Source: Streptomyces sp. TLI_105 | Lineage (GTDB): Bacteria; Actinomycetota; Actinomycetes; Streptomycetales; Streptomycetaceae | Assembly (NCBI RefSeq): GCF_900105415.1 | Contig: NZ_FNSM01000001.1 | Span: 8,316,001-8,380,000, forward strand | Reading direction: 5' to 3' | DNA: 64,000 nucleotides | Shown here: positions 1 through 8,662 of the stretch, one piece after another | How positions within the stretch are numbered: position 1 is the first letter of the stretch | Layout of the letters: each line of letters starts with the position of its first letter | Translations under genes and position numbers: made by a program | The notes under the pieces: generated by a model | Database searches by the model: none | What the model saw: the letters and a program-made list of their open reading frames with translations, nothing else | Told to the model about the DNA's origin: nothing

Positions 1-324
1 CAGTCCACCATCCCCGCCGTCGGCCTCTCCCAGCCGACCGGCCTGGCCCTCAGCGCCGCGGGGGACCTCTACATCGCCGACAGCGGCAACAACCGCGTGG
101 TCAAGATCGCGGAGGGCGGCGGCCAGACCACCGTCCCCACCACCGGTCTCAGCGACCCGCTCGGCCTCGCGCTCGACGGCTGCGGCGGCCTGTACATCGC
201 CGACGGCTTCAACAACCGGGTGGTCCGTGTCCAGGAGACAGGCGGTGGCCAGACCACCCTCCCGGCCACCGGCCTGAACACGCCGACGGGCCTCGCCTTC
301 CCACCGATGGGCAACCGCCCCTGA
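1..324 (+). CDS. NHL-repeat protein, 3' end only
   Basis: The reading frame is open from the first base of the window, so the true start lies outside it. About 107 residues remain. They form two to three NHL-type beta-propeller repeats with the signatures GLAL, LYIADSGNNRVVK and LYIADGFNNRVVR, separated by GGGQTT(V/L)P linkers. In Streptomyces such repeats form the extracellular sensor of PknD-like Ser/Thr kinases or stand-alone lyase-like propellers; which applies here cannot be decided. The gene ends at a TGA at 322-324. No terminator hairpin is obvious immediately downstream. Confidence 0.85.
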   Translation, partial: QSTIPAVGLSQPTGLALSAAGDLYIADSGNNRVVKIAEGGGQTTVPTTGLSDPLGLALDGCGGLYIADGFNNRVVRVQETGGGQTTLPATGLNTPTGLAFPPMGNRP

Positions 325-792
325 AACACCACGATCCGGCGCCTCTGGGCCGCGCGCAGGAGCGGGCCCGGCGCAGTAGCACGGAGGAAGGAGCGGGTCC
401 GGCTCTGTGCCGCAGGCGGCACAGAGCCGGGGCGACTGATCGGCCCCCCACCGGGGGTGGCCGCCCGGAGACCGGGGCCACGGCTCGGGGCCGGGTGGCC
501 GTCCCCCGTTCTCCGTAGCGATGGCCGTCGGACAGCAGGCTCCACACCTCGGACGGCGAGCTGAGGATCAGACGGCGATTGCGGGCCACATCGACCACGC
601 TCCTTGCCCAGGTGAGGATGCGGAAGCACAGCGAGTCGTAGCGGGGGAGGTTGCTCCATGGCGGAACGAGCACTGCCGCCGCCGTGTCGCACACGGAACA
701 CCTCCTCGGCTGCGGCGCGCTCATCGACACTGACGGTGTGGTGCGCGACTGAGGCCGGAGCGTGCCGGCCTGGCGGTTCGGCTGATGGGTGA
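325..792. other. Intergenic stretch, no assignable gene
   Basis: No gene with a recognisable product is seen here. On the minus strand a frame from an ATG at 724 down to about 490 reads like plausible protein (CSVCDTAAAVLVPPW then ARNRRLILSSPSEVW), but it lacks a ribosome binding site, runs on into compositionally odd sequence and matches nothing I know. It may be a decayed gene belonging to the same disrupted zone as the transposase remnant next to it. Confidence 0.4.
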
Positions 793-1040
793 TCACCGCA
801 TCGCGGTGCGGTCGGAGACGAGTCCGGCGATGGCCAGATGGGTCTCGTCGTAGTCTTCGCGGCGTCCGATCCAGCGTTGGAGGGGCCGCCACTGCTTGTG
901 CTCGGCGTTGGCGTGCCCCACGCAGATCCGCTCTGAGGACTGCTGCTTGCGGGCCTCCTCCCGGACCGCGAAGCCCCGCGCCGCCAGGAGTGGCCGGATC
1001 TCATGGACGGGCCGCCTGACGGTCGAGCGCCCCGAGCCGA
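793..1040 (-). pseudogene. IS5-type (DDE_Tnp_4) transposase remnant with internal deletion
   Basis: Reading the minus strand from about 1040 to the TGA at 793-795 gives GSGRSTVRRPVHEIRPLLAA followed directly by SSERICVGHANAEHKQWRPL and IGRREDYDETHLAIAGLVS. The first block is the N-terminal helix-turn-helix and the second is the C-terminal part of actinobacterial IS5-family transposases. The DDE catalytic core that normally lies between them is missing, so the product cannot be active. The upstream N-terminal part is not in frame. This is a dead insertion-sequence scar in a zone with other gene fragments. Confidence 0.75.
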
Positions 1041-1198
1041 CGCCTTGACATGCTCGTGCAGATACGATGCGAGAGAGCCGTACGGGCCAAGGAAGACGTC
1101 ACGATCTCCCCGACCCGTACGACTCTCCTTACGTTCCCCATCAGCCGAAACCGCTGTTGTCCTGTGCCATTGGTCCCTTGAAGTGACGTCGGACCCGG

Positions 1199-1549
1199 TC
1201 AGCCGCGTTGCCGCCATCGCTGTACCCGGCGACGCAGCCCCATGCTTCCTCTGCGGGGTCCAGATACAGAAGGTCCACGGCCCCGCCCACTCGGCCTCGC
1301 TTCGTGCCGGCTGTTCGGCCAGTAGCCGTCAGGCGACCACACCGGGGCCTGACGCTCCGCCTGCGCCTTGATCTCCCAGTGGGACTCGTGAGCAGTTACA
1401 CGCCACGCTTCCTCCCACGAGGCCAACGCCGCGCCGACTGCCGCGCCCGCTGTGCCCCGGCGCCGAACGTGGCGCGCCAGCCACACGAGGGCAGCGAGCA
1501 CTGTGGCCAAACCACCAAAGATCGCTAGCAGCGGAAGGACGTCACCCAT
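1199..1549 (-). CDS. Small single-pass membrane protein
   Basis: A 116-residue protein starting at an ATG (minus strand, 1549). Residues 4-26 form one hydrophobic helix (LPLLAIFGGLATVLAALVWL) followed by a basic HVRRR stop-transfer, so the remainder is probably cytoplasmic. The segment AALASWEEAWRVTAHESHWE followed by IKAQAERQAP is typical of a short Streptomyces membrane-protein family of unknown function, in which members usually end soon after a SPDG motif. Here the last 40 residues are Arg/Gly/Ser-rich and unlike the rest, suggesting a frameshifted or extended C terminus. No good ribosome binding site precedes the start. Confidence 0.55.
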   Translation of the reverse strand: MGDVLPLLAIFGGLATVLAALVWLARHVRRRGTAGAAVGAALASWEEAWRVTAHESHWEIKAQAERQAPVWSPDGYWPNSRHEARPSGRGRGPSVSGPRRGSMGLRRRVQRWRQRG

Positions 1550-1709
1550 GTCGTCGAGGGTACGTGCACCCCGGCCGCGTCACTCAAGGAGTCGATGGCA
1601 TGCGCTCAATTTTCAGCGGCACGGAACAGCTGTCGCGCACCACACCGTTAGAGAGTGTCAGTTGCCCGTTGCGACTGCGAGGTTGGCGTGCGGAACGTTG
1701 CGTACATGT

Positions 1710-1877
1710 GAGTGGTGGTGGAACTTCGTGGGCCGCACGGACGAGGAGATCCGCCAGGAGAGGGAGGACTGGACGACCGGCTCCCGCTTCGGCGAGGTGA
1801 AGGGCTACGACGGCGACCGCCTGGACGCCCCGGAGGTTCCGGCGGCCCAGTTGAAGGCGCAGGGTCGGGTGCGCTGA
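1710..1877 (+). pseudogene. Pirin C-terminal fragment
   Basis: The frame from about 1710 to the TGA at 1875-1877 reads EWWWNFVGRTDEEIRQERED then GSRFGEVKGYDGDRLDAPEV. This matches the C-terminal end of Streptomyces pirin-family cupins, where WWNFV..T.EEI and the RFGEV.GYDG..L.AP motif are hallmarks. Nothing upstream in any frame resembles the cupin barrel, so only about the last 55 of roughly 300 residues survive. It lies close to the transposase remnant, consistent with past rearrangement here. Confidence 0.7.
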
Positions 1878-2711
1878 CCTGAGGTTTTCTCTGCCGATCC
1901 GATGTAGGAGCGGGGGGTGCTCGGCCCTTGCCCGGGGCTGTTGCCGCGGCTGCGGGAGGGGGTGCATCGCAGCCCCTCCCGGTCGCGCCGTCGGTGGGTG
2001 TGCTTCCAGGGTGTGTTTCGTGTGTGAGCAGGTCTGGTCAGCTGGATGCTGACCTTTGCTGACTTCACTGACATGGCATCAGGTTCCTCGACGACGCGGC
2101 GCAGGGTGCGGCGGCAGGCCGGTTTCGGCACCGCGACCCGCGCGGCTCATGGGCTGGTGGGACATCGCGGTCCGGCTGTTTCCGCCGGCTGCTCGGCTCG
2201 ACGTGCGCCGTCGTTCCAGCCGGGGCGAGGAGGACGAAGACGTTGTTCAGGGCAGCGTGACCGGCGCCTACGGTATCCACCAGGGCTGGCCCTCGGTGGT
2301 TCCCGCATGCGGTGTGCGACGGAGTGGGCACGATGCTCGCCGTCCAGGGCCTTGGTCGGCATTCACCCGGCCGTACGGGCCGTGCGGCCCTCAGAGCCGC
2401 TGGCCGCTGCCTGAGGCAGCGACATCGCGTACCGGCCCCGGCCTCGGCAGCGTGCGAACCGGAACGGACCTGGTGGAAAGGGGTTTTCTCGTCAGCCTGA
2501 ACTCGGCCTCTTGCTCCGCCGGGGCACGTCCCTACCGGTCAAGGCACCCTCGCCGCCCTCGCGGCCGCCCTTTCGGAGGCACCGCCCTGTACCGGCAGGG
2601 AGGCAGGATCCGCGGGCCGGTCTGTGGTGCGTGGGCGAGGGGGAACCGTACGTCCTGCCGAGGAGACCGTCCCGTTGCCGTGGCACAGGACCGAGCCCTG
2701 CGCTGGTGGGT
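1878..2711. other. Non-coding or decayed stretch
   Basis: About 830 bases without a gene I can support. Open frames on both strands are Arg/Pro/Ser-rich shadows without ribosome binding sites or known motifs. No tRNA, strong hairpin or promoter stands out. Confidence 0.4.
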
Positions 2712-3944
2712 TCATGGGCGCAGGGGGTGCCATTCGGTGAGGAGGATGGTGGCGTCGTCGTTCAGGCGTTGGTCCTGGTGCACGAGGATCTGCTGGATCA
2801 GGCGGCGCAGGGCTTCGGGCGCGGGGAGGCCGTCGGTCAGGGCACGGACGACGGCGTCGGCCAGGCGCTGTTCGCCGAACAGCTCGCCGGTGGCGGAGCG
2901 TGCGTCGGTGACACCGTCCGTGAACAGCAGCAGCCGGTCGCCGGGCTGCAGGTGGGTGCTGTGGACGTGCGGGGGCGGCACGTCGTAGCCGGTCAGCCCG
3001 AGCGGCGGGTGGGGGGTGCGGCCGAGTGCGCCGGTCACGACGCGGCGGTCACGGATCAGCAGCGGCGGAGGGTGGCCGCAGTTGATCCAGTCCAGCCGAC
3101 CGGTGGTGGTGTCGAGGTCGGCGATGACGCAGGTCAGCAACCGCTCCGGGATCCAGCGGTCCAAGGTGCGGTCGATCTCCACGGCGATGTCGTCGAGGCG
3201 GCCGCCTGCGCGCCGGGTGGAACGGCAGGCGGCCAGTGCGGCGGCGCTGCAGCCGCCGGACGCGAGGTCGTGGCCCATGGCGTCCAGAAGCGTCAGGTGC
3301 AGCACTTCTCCGGCCAGGCTGTGGTCGTACGCGTCCCCGCCCACCTCGTACGCGGGTTCCAGGACGGCGCTTGAGGTCACCGCCGCGGTGCCGATGGTGC
3401 GCGGTGGCAGGAACGCCCACAGCAGCTCGGACTGCAGGCTCATCGGCCGGGTGCGCAGGGTCCGGGCCAGGAGGTCGCTGTACGGTTGTTTCGCCGCCAG
3501 GATCATGGCGACCAAGTCGGCGAGGGCCTCACACCGGTGCAGCAGGGACGCATCGAGTTCCGGCGCGGTCACGCGCAGCACCCCCACCCGACCGATGCCG
3601 TCCACGACCGGGACCCATCCCGTCCATTCGGAATCGTCGGCGTCCGGTCGGCTCAGCTGCACGGTTTCGACGCGGTAGGCGCGTCCGGCGAGCGAGTTGT
3701 CGACGGGCAGCGTTTCCAGGTCCGCGATCCCGCCGCCGGCGACGAGCCTTCGCGCCTGCTCGGGACTCGGGAGCGCGACCAGATCGCGCTGCTGCAGGTC
3801 GGCCACGTAGGCACGGGCACCGGACAGCCCCAGCCGCCGCCCGGCGTCCTGCACGAGATCGGGGATCGCATGGGGCGCGAGGCGGTGGGACGAGGCCAGC
3901 ACGTCGGCCAGGACCGAACCCAGGGTGTCGCTCTCCACCGGCAC
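2712..3944 (-). CDS. GAF-domain SpoIIE/PP2C-type protein phosphatase
   Basis: A 410-residue soluble protein. Residues 1-160 resemble a GAF sensor domain and residues 190-405 a PPM phosphatase of the SpoIIE/RsbU type. Metal-binding motifs are intact: GGDAYD (202-207), DAMGHD (221-226), INCGHPPPLL (about 287-296), FTDGVTDAR (341-349) and NDDATI (395-400). Such enzymes dephosphorylate anti-anti-sigma factors and so control partner-switching sigma factors. The ATG start at 3944 has no overlapping neighbour. Immediately upstream on the same strand lies a decayed HATPase-like fragment (4155-4320), which may be the remains of a cognate anti-sigma kinase. Confidence 0.9.
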   Translation of the reverse strand: MPVESDTLGSVLADVLASSHRLAPHAIPDLVQDAGRRLGLSGARAYVADLQQRDLVALPSPEQARRLVAGGGIADLETLPVDNSLAGRAYRVETVQLSRPDADDSEWTGWVPVVDGIGRVGVLRVTAPELDASLLHRCEALADLVAMILAAKQPYSDLLARTLRTRPMSLQSELLWAFLPPRTIGTAAVTSSAVLEPAYEVGGDAYDHSLAGEVLHLTLLDAMGHDLASGGCSAAALAACRSTRRAGGRLDDIAVEIDRTLDRWIPERLLTCVIADLDTTTGRLDWINCGHPPPLLIRDRRVVTGALGRTPHPPLGLTGYDVPPPHVHSTHLQPGDRLLLFTDGVTDARSATGELFGEQRLADAVVRALTDGLPAPEALRRLIQQILVHQDQRLNDDATILLTEWHPLRP

Positions 3945-4060
3945 CAGCCTGCCCCTCGCCGCCGGTCACCGGCCGACCCCGGTGACCTTCCCATCATGCG
4001 CCGGAACAGGGCCGACCGCGGCGGGCGCCACGCGTGACCAGGTAATGGTTCCACGACCGG

Positions 4061-4145
4061 CCGTGACGACTTCCGGGCTGTGCCGACTTCCGGGCTATGA
4101 CGACCTCCGGGCCGTGACGACCTCCGGGCCGTGACGACTTCCGGG
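4061..4145 (+). repeat. Five tandem copies of a 17-bp unit
   Basis: Five head-to-tail copies of ccgtgacgacttccggg, at 4061, 4078, 4095, 4112 and 4129, with one to three differences per copy (c/t and a/c changes). They lie downstream of the HATPase remnant on its strand and upstream of the phosphatase start. Seventeen is not a multiple of three, so copy-number change would shift any reading frame crossing it. Confidence 0.9.
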
Positions 4146-4154
4146 CCGTGCCGC

Positions 4155-4320
4155 CCGACACGGCCCGGGGCGGCGCCCCTGACGACCGGTGCGGCGGGTC
4201 GGCCGTCCCGGACGGTGACCTCGATCGACCCGTCCCCGGCCGCAGCTCCAGCACGGCCGGCCCGGGCGCGTACCCGAACGCGGTGGTGACCGGCTCGCTC
4301 GCGTCGATCGCTGCGCACGG
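4155..4320 (-). pseudogene. HATPase_c (RsbW-like) remnant
   Basis: Minus-strand frames read ASEPVTTAFGYAPGPAVLEL and then, after a one-base shift, GDGSIEVTVRDGRPAAP. Together they recall the N-box and following strand of Streptomyces ATP-binding anti-sigma factors (SELVTNA..HAPGP..LEL then G.L.I.V.D..P). The usual E of SELVTNA is followed by degenerate residues and the frame is broken, so the gene is dead. It sits just upstream of, and on the same strand as, the SpoIIE-type phosphatase. Assignment rests on motif resemblance alone. Confidence 0.5.
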
Positions 4321-4565
4321 GGTCCGGCGTCCGACGCCGTCGGGCACGCCGGAGGCCGCGCCTAAAGGCGCGGCGGAGTGTGTCGGCCGGCAACCTGCTC
4401 GGCGCGGATGGCCGGGGAGTCGACCCCAGCCCTTCCCTGTCTGTCTCTTGACGGCCTGTTTGTGTTCGAGGCCGTGGGGCACGCGGATTTCCATGTGTCC
4501 TGGGCCCCGAAGGGCCGGGACGGAACAGCGCGACTCTGCGAGGGAACGCGAAAGGGTGAGAGCCG

Positions 4566-5117
4566 ATGTCGACCGGAATCGTCCTGGTCGTCGTCGCGGT
4601 CGTCGTCATGGGGTTCGTCGCCGGCGTGGCGGTGGACCGTCGGCGGCGAGCGCGACTGCGCGACCACTCGGGGCCCGAGTACGAACGGGCCGTCGAGGCG
4701 ACCGGCAGCAGACGGGCCGCGGAACGGGAGCTGGACGCCCGCGCGCGGCGCTTCGACGACCTGGACATCACGCCCGTACCCGGTGAGGTGCGGGAACAGT
4801 ACGCCCGACGGTGGATGCGCGTCCAGGAGGAGTTCGTGGACCGGCCCGAGGCCGCGGTCCACCACGCCGACGAGCTGGTGGCGGAGCTGATACGAGACCT
4901 CGGCTACCCCGACGAGGGGTACGAGCAGCGGATGCGCGACCTGTCCGTGCGGCACGGCCGCACGCTGGAGCACTACCGGGCGGCCCTGGAGGTCCACGCG
5001 CTGAGCACCTCCAAGTCCGCCACCACCGAACAGATGAGGGGCGCGATGATGCGCTACCGCACCCTCTTCGACGACCTGCTCGCCGTCGGCGAGCCGACCG
5101 GCACCCGCCGGTCCTGA
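4566..5117 (+). CDS. N-terminally anchored conserved hypothetical protein (copy 1)
   Basis: 183 residues. Residues 4-23 are one hydrophobic helix (GIVLVVVAVVVMGFVAGVAV) followed by DRRRRARLR, giving a membrane-anchored protein with a cytoplasmic body. The body contains REQYARRWMRVQEEFVDRPE, AVHHADELVAELI and a final MRYRTLFDDLL. The same pattern recurs in the next gene, so the two are paralogues. The ATG at 4566 follows aaagggtgagag. The function is unknown; the family is common in Streptomyces. The stop at 5115-5117 is 16 bases before the next start, so the two genes are probably co-transcribed. Confidence 0.8.
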   Translation: MSTGIVLVVVAVVVMGFVAGVAVDRRRRARLRDHSGPEYERAVEATGSRRAAERELDARARRFDDLDITPVPGEVREQYARRWMRVQEEFVDRPEAAVHHADELVAELIRDLGYPDEGYEQRMRDLSVRHGRTLEHYRAALEVHALSTSKSATTEQMRGAMMRYRTLFDDLLAVGEPTGTRRS

Positions 5118-5133
5118 CGTGGAGGCAGGAGAG

Positions 5134-5766
5134 ATGCGACACCACGACACGTCCGAGCGCGAGACTCGGGCGACGAGCCGGCGACACCGCCCCGACCCGG
5201 TGGACGAGCGCCCCGAACCCCGGCAGGCGCCGCCCCGGCAGGCAACGCCCGCGCACAGGCCCGCACCGCAGTCCGCGCCCCAGGACCCGCCCGTGCCCTC
5301 CGTGCCACCCCTGCCCTCCGCGCCGCCCGGCCCGGCGGCCACCGGCCCGGCGGCCACCGGCCAGGGCGGCGACGCCCGTCACGCCGCGCCCGCCTCGCAG
5401 GTTCCACAGCGGCACGCGCCCGGCGCCGGTGCCGCGGAACACCGGCCGGACCGTGTCCGCCCCGCACGACCCGACGTCGGCGCGGACGACGAGGAGATCC
5501 CGGACCTGCTCGGCGCCGCGGAGGAAGAGGCCTTCCGCGGGCGCTGGCGCGAGGTCCAGGGCCGGTTCGTCGACGACCCCCGCCAGGCCGTCCATGCGGC
5601 GGACGTGCTCGTCGGGGACGTGATGAGGACCCTGGCCGACACCTTCGCCCGGCACCGGCACGCCCTGGAGGGGCAGTGGAGCCAGGGGCTGGAGGCCGAC
5701 ACGGAGAGTCTGCGCCGTGCGCTGTGCCAGTACCGCGCCCTGTTCCACCGTCTCCTGTCCACCTGA
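5134..5766 (+). CDS. Conserved hypothetical protein (copy 2), disordered N-terminus
   Basis: 210 residues from the ATG at 5134, chosen because ggaggcagga lies seven bases upstream; a GTG at 5119 is also in frame. Residues 1-115 are Pro/Ala/Arg-rich and probably disordered, with a PAATGPAATG repeat. Residues 120-208 contain FRGRWREVQGRFVDDP, AVHAADVLVGDVM and LCQYRALFHRLL, matching the body of the preceding gene (RW..VQ..FVD.P..AV..AD.LV). Unlike copy 1 it has no membrane helix. Function unknown. Confidence 0.75.
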   Translation: MRHHDTSERETRATSRRHRPDPVDERPEPRQAPPRQATPAHRPAPQSAPQDPPVPSVPPLPSAPPGPAATGPAATGQGGDARHAAPASQVPQRHAPGAGAAEHRPDRVRPARPDVGADDEEIPDLLGAAEEEAFRGRWREVQGRFVDDPRQAVHAADVLVGDVMRTLADTFARHRHALEGQWSQGLEADTESLRRALCQYRALFHRLLST

Positions 5767-6084
5767 CGGCCGTGAAGACCTGACTCCGGATCCCCGTCCC
5801 CGGCGGTGTGCTCGACTCCCCGGTCCGCACCGCCGGGCCGGGTGAGCAGCCGTCAGCAGCGGCCACGCAGCTTGTCGAGGAGGCGCTGCGCCGGGGCGCG
5901 TCCACGGAGGCCCGTGGCGGCCCGGCGGCCGGACGCCGCCGTGCTGCGGCCCTGAGGGTCGCGGGCGAATCGCGTGGTGCGGGCCGGCAGTGCGGTCATG
6001 GGACCCTCCCCGCGTCGAAAGGGCGGGACGCTCCCGCGGGCATCGTCCGTCGGGAGAGCGCCAGGCAGCAGTGACGAGCCTCAT
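5767..6084. other. Gap with no gene recognised
   Basis: About 320 bases between the paralogue pair and the PRC-barrel remnant. Frames are shadow-like and no hairpin or promoter is clear. Confidence 0.4.
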
Positions 6085-6400
6085 CCGGTGCTGCCGCTCG
6101 GCGTCCCGGTCGTGGGCGGGGCCGGGTTCGAACGGCGGGGCCGGCTCGATCCGCTGCTGGGAAGAGCCGATGCGGGGCGTCTCCGTGTCCGGATCGCCCG
6201 CGGTCACGACCCCCGCCGGAACGATGGCGCGTCTGTCAGGGACCCAGGGACCCGTGTTCACCACGACATGGCCGCGGCCGGCCGTGGGCCCGTGCGTGTC
6301 GACCGTGCCGACGAACCCGTCCGTGGCCTCGACCCTGTACCCGGCCAGGTCCAGATGTGCCGCATGGGACGCGGTCTCCCCGTACGTCCGGATGCCGGGC
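6085..6400 (-). pseudogene. PRC-barrel protein remnant
   Basis: The minus strand encodes GIRTYGETASHAAHLDLAGY, RVEATDGFVGTVDTH, HVVVNTGPWVPDRRAIVPA and VVTAGDPDTE, which align with the intact PRC-barrel gene at 8288-8662 (GTDLTGWRVEASDGHIGKVDK, LVVDTGVWIFGKEVLIPA). The frame has no sensible start and continues far past the domain without a stop near the expected end, so both ends are broken. It is a decayed paralogue about 2 kb from its intact relative. Confidence 0.7.
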
Positions 6401-6559
6401 GCCGTGTTCGCCTTCCTTCCCTCGGAGGCGAGTGCTACCGGGCGTCGTGTTCTGCCACTCCGGGTTGCCCGTCGGCGTCGCCCCACACCATCTCGATCCG
6501 CCGGGCCGGGAGGCTCTTCCGGATCGTGGAAGCCTGTGGACCGACTTCATGATGGAGCG

Positions 6560-7738
6560 TCAGGAATCCTCGGAGGAACGGGTGGGATCGTCCGCGCGCG
6601 GTACGAGTGGTGCCGGTGCGATCGTCCGGGCACCGTCCGCCGACCCCGGGCGGGGAGCCGCCGCGCCCCGGGGTGCCGTCTCCTGGGTGGGGGCGCTGTC
6701 CAGGGAACCGGTCAGCGTGAGACCGAGGGCGACCAGGGTCGCCGCCACGGCCCGCGTGCCGACGGGGCGCCCTGAACGGCCGACACCGAGGGAGCGGGCG
6801 GACGTGCGTGCGCCGACCGGTCCGGTGGGTCGTTCGGGGACATGGCGAGCAGGCCGCCCGTCCCCGGAGGCGCGTCCGGGGGCGGCGGGGGAGGCGCGTC
6901 CGGCCCTTCGCGGGGAGGCGAGGACACGGGCGCAGACGGCCGCCTCGGGCCGGGCCTCGGGGGCCCGGGCGGTCATGGCCGTCAGCAGGGCGGCGAGCTC
7001 CGCCGGCAGACCCGGCGGAAGCACCGGAGGGCGGTCCAGGTGCGCCAGCGCCGCCTCCAGCGGCGCTCCTCCGTACTCCGTCTCGCCCTTCAGCGCTTCG
7101 AGGAGCACCAGACCGAGGCTGTAGACATCGGCTTCGGGCCCCGCGTTCCGGCCCAGGGCCTGCTCGGGCGCCATGTAGGAGGCGGTCCCGACGAGCGTGC
7201 CGTCGCCCTCGGGCGCGAAGTCCGCGGACCCGTCGAAGCAGCGGGAGATGCCGAAGTCCGACAGGTGTGGGGCGCCCGTGCGGTCCAGGAGGATGTTCGA
7301 CGGTTTGACGTCGCGGTGGACGACCCCACGGGCGTGCACATGGGCGAGGGCCGAGGCCAGGACCGTCCCCATCCGGCAGGTCTCGGCGTGCCCGAGGACC
7401 GTGCGGGTCATGCGCCGTTGCAGGGTCGTTCCCCGGACGAGCTGCATCACCAGATAGGGCCGGCCTTCGTCGTTGCCCGCGTCGTAGAGCGTCACCAGGC
7501 CGGGATGCTGCATGCGCGCCAGGATCCGGGCCTCCTCGCCGCACCGCGCCTGGGTCCGGCGGGCGTCCTCGGGGCGGAACACCTTCACCGCCACCGGGCG
7601 CCGCAGCCGCAGGTCCAGCGCTTCGTACACGTCGGCCGAGCCGCCGCGGCCCAGGAGACGGTCGAGCCGGTAGCGGCCGGCGACGGCGTGGGTCTTCAGT
7701 ATGAGATCCGGATGGAAGGGCCTCGCGCGGACCTGCAT
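6560..7738 (-). CDS. Membrane-associated Ser/Thr protein kinase (Hanks type)
   Basis: 392 residues from the ATG at 7738, chosen because it follows a ggggagc ribosome site and because upstream frame residues are low-complexity. Kinase motifs are complete: GRGGSADVY (30-38), AVKVF with Lys52, HRDVKPSNIL (141-150), DFG (161-163) and SYMAPEQ (187-193). The catalytic domain ends near residue 270. An Arg/Pro/Ala-rich linker follows, then a hydrophobic segment (AVAATLVALGLTLTGSL) that probably crosses the membrane, and a short outer tail without a PASTA or NHL sensor. It is transcribed away from the DUF6458 and PRC-barrel stress genes. Confidence 0.9.
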   Translation of the reverse strand: MQVRARPFHPDLILKTHAVAGRYRLDRLLGRGGSADVYEALDLRLRRPVAVKVFRPEDARRTQARCGEEARILARMQHPGLVTLYDAGNDEGRPYLVMQLVRGTTLQRRMTRTVLGHAETCRMGTVLASALAHVHARGVVHRDVKPSNILLDRTGAPHLSDFGISRCFDGSADFAPEGDGTLVGTASYMAPEQALGRNAGPEADVYSLGLVLLEALKGETEYGGAPLEAALAHLDRPPVLPPGLPAELAALLTAMTARAPEARPEAAVCARVLASPRRAGRASPAAPGRASGDGRPARHVPERPTGPVGARTSARSLGVGRSGRPVGTRAVAATLVALGLTLTGSLDSAPTQETAPRGAAAPRPGSADGARTIAPAPLVPRADDPTRSSEDS

Positions 7739-8001
7739 CGGTGCTCCCCGGGGGTGTGGTCGGCCTCTGCCGACGGGCCGATCGGCGGGTGTGCCGCCCG
7801 CTGACGCGTGGACGGGCTCGCGGCTGACGCGTGCCCCGTCCGTCCATGACCATCCCCCGGAGGGAGGGGAAAGGAGCGAGAGCGCCTGCCTGCCCTTGCC
7901 GGCAAGGGCAGGCTCCGACCGCGCCCGGGGAGAACGACATGATCCCTGGAGACCCGGGTACGCGGACGCTGTCCAACCCGTACGGGAGGGAGCAACCAAC
8001 C

Positions 8002-8226
8002 ATGGGTCTGGGACTGTTCATCATCATGATCGCCGTCGGGGCGGTCCTCACGTTCGCGTCCGACTGGGAGCTCGAAGCGGTCGACCTCGATCTGGTCGGT
8101 CTGATCCTTATGGCGGTCGGCTTCCTCGGAACCGCCGTCTACACGAGCGTTCTTCGCCGCCGCCGGATGGTGGTCCCGCCCGTGGCGCCCACGGTCACCG
8201 ACGACGACCGGCGTGACCTGCTCTGA
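8002..8226 (+). CDS. DUF6458 family small membrane protein
   Basis: 74 residues from the ATG at 8002, preceded by gggaggga. Two hydrophobic helices (GLGLFIIMIAVGAVLTFASD and DLVGLILMAVGFLGTAVYTS) are separated by a short acidic turn (WELEAVDLD), the characteristic layout of DUF6458. A basic RRRR and an acidic tail follow. Family members are small integral membrane proteins found near stress genes in actinobacteria; their function is unknown. The next gene, 61 bases downstream, encodes a PRC-barrel protein and may share its transcript. Confidence 0.85.
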   Translation: MGLGLFIIMIAVGAVLTFASDWELEAVDLDLVGLILMAVGFLGTAVYTSVLRRRRMVVPPVAPTVTDDDRRDLL

Positions 8227-8287
8227 GGCGGCACGCACATTCGGTGCCGCGACGTACACGACGCACAGCGACAGAGGAGTGACAGCG

Positions 8288-8662
8288 ATGACCGATCATC
8301 TCTGGTCCTACAGCACGGAGTCCGGCCACCTGGCGGGCACTGACCTCACCGGATGGCGGGTCGAGGCGTCCGACGGGCACATAGGGAAGGTGGACAAGCA
8401 CTCCGACGAGGTGGACGACGCCTATCTGGTCGTGGACACGGGCGTCTGGATCTTCGGCAAGGAGGTGCTGATCCCGGCGAGCACGGTGACCCGCGTCGAC
8501 CTGGAGGAGCACACGGTCCACCTCGCCCTGTCCAGGGAACAGGTGAAGGACGCACCCGAGTTCGTCTCCGACAAGCACCTCGCCGACCGGCAGTACCGCG
8601 AGGAGATCAGCCAGTACTACCGCACCGGCGGACCCTTCTCGGGCGGCGCGGGCGTCATCTGA
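8288..8662 (+). CDS. PRC-barrel domain protein
   Basis: 124 residues from the ATG at 8288, which follows agaggag. Residues 18-75 form a PRC-barrel (GTDLTGWRVEASDGHIGKVD, YLVVDTGVWIFGKEVLIPAS), a small beta-barrel found in RimM and in photosynthetic reaction-centre H subunits. The C-terminal part (LSREQVKDAPEFVSDKHLAD) is the conserved helix-rich extension of the Streptomyces stress-protein version. The partner or ligand is unknown. A decayed copy lies at 6085-6400 on the opposite strand. Confidence 0.85.
   Translation: MTDHLWSYSTESGHLAGTDLTGWRVEASDGHIGKVDKHSDEVDDAYLVVDTGVWIFGKEVLIPASTVTRVDLEEHTVHLALSREQVKDAPEFVSDKHLADRQYREEISQYYRTGGPFSGGAGVI

Noticed and set aside
69..1217. A 382-codon minus-strand open frame
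   Set aside because: It is the Arg/Ser/Pro-rich shadow of the NHL gene and the transposase remnant; the recognisable transposase segments lie in a different frame.
7956..7961. GGGTAC as a SigB-type -10 element before the DUF6458 gene
   Set aside because: No matching GNNT-type -35 element lies 14-16 bases upstream, so the hexamer alone is not enough.
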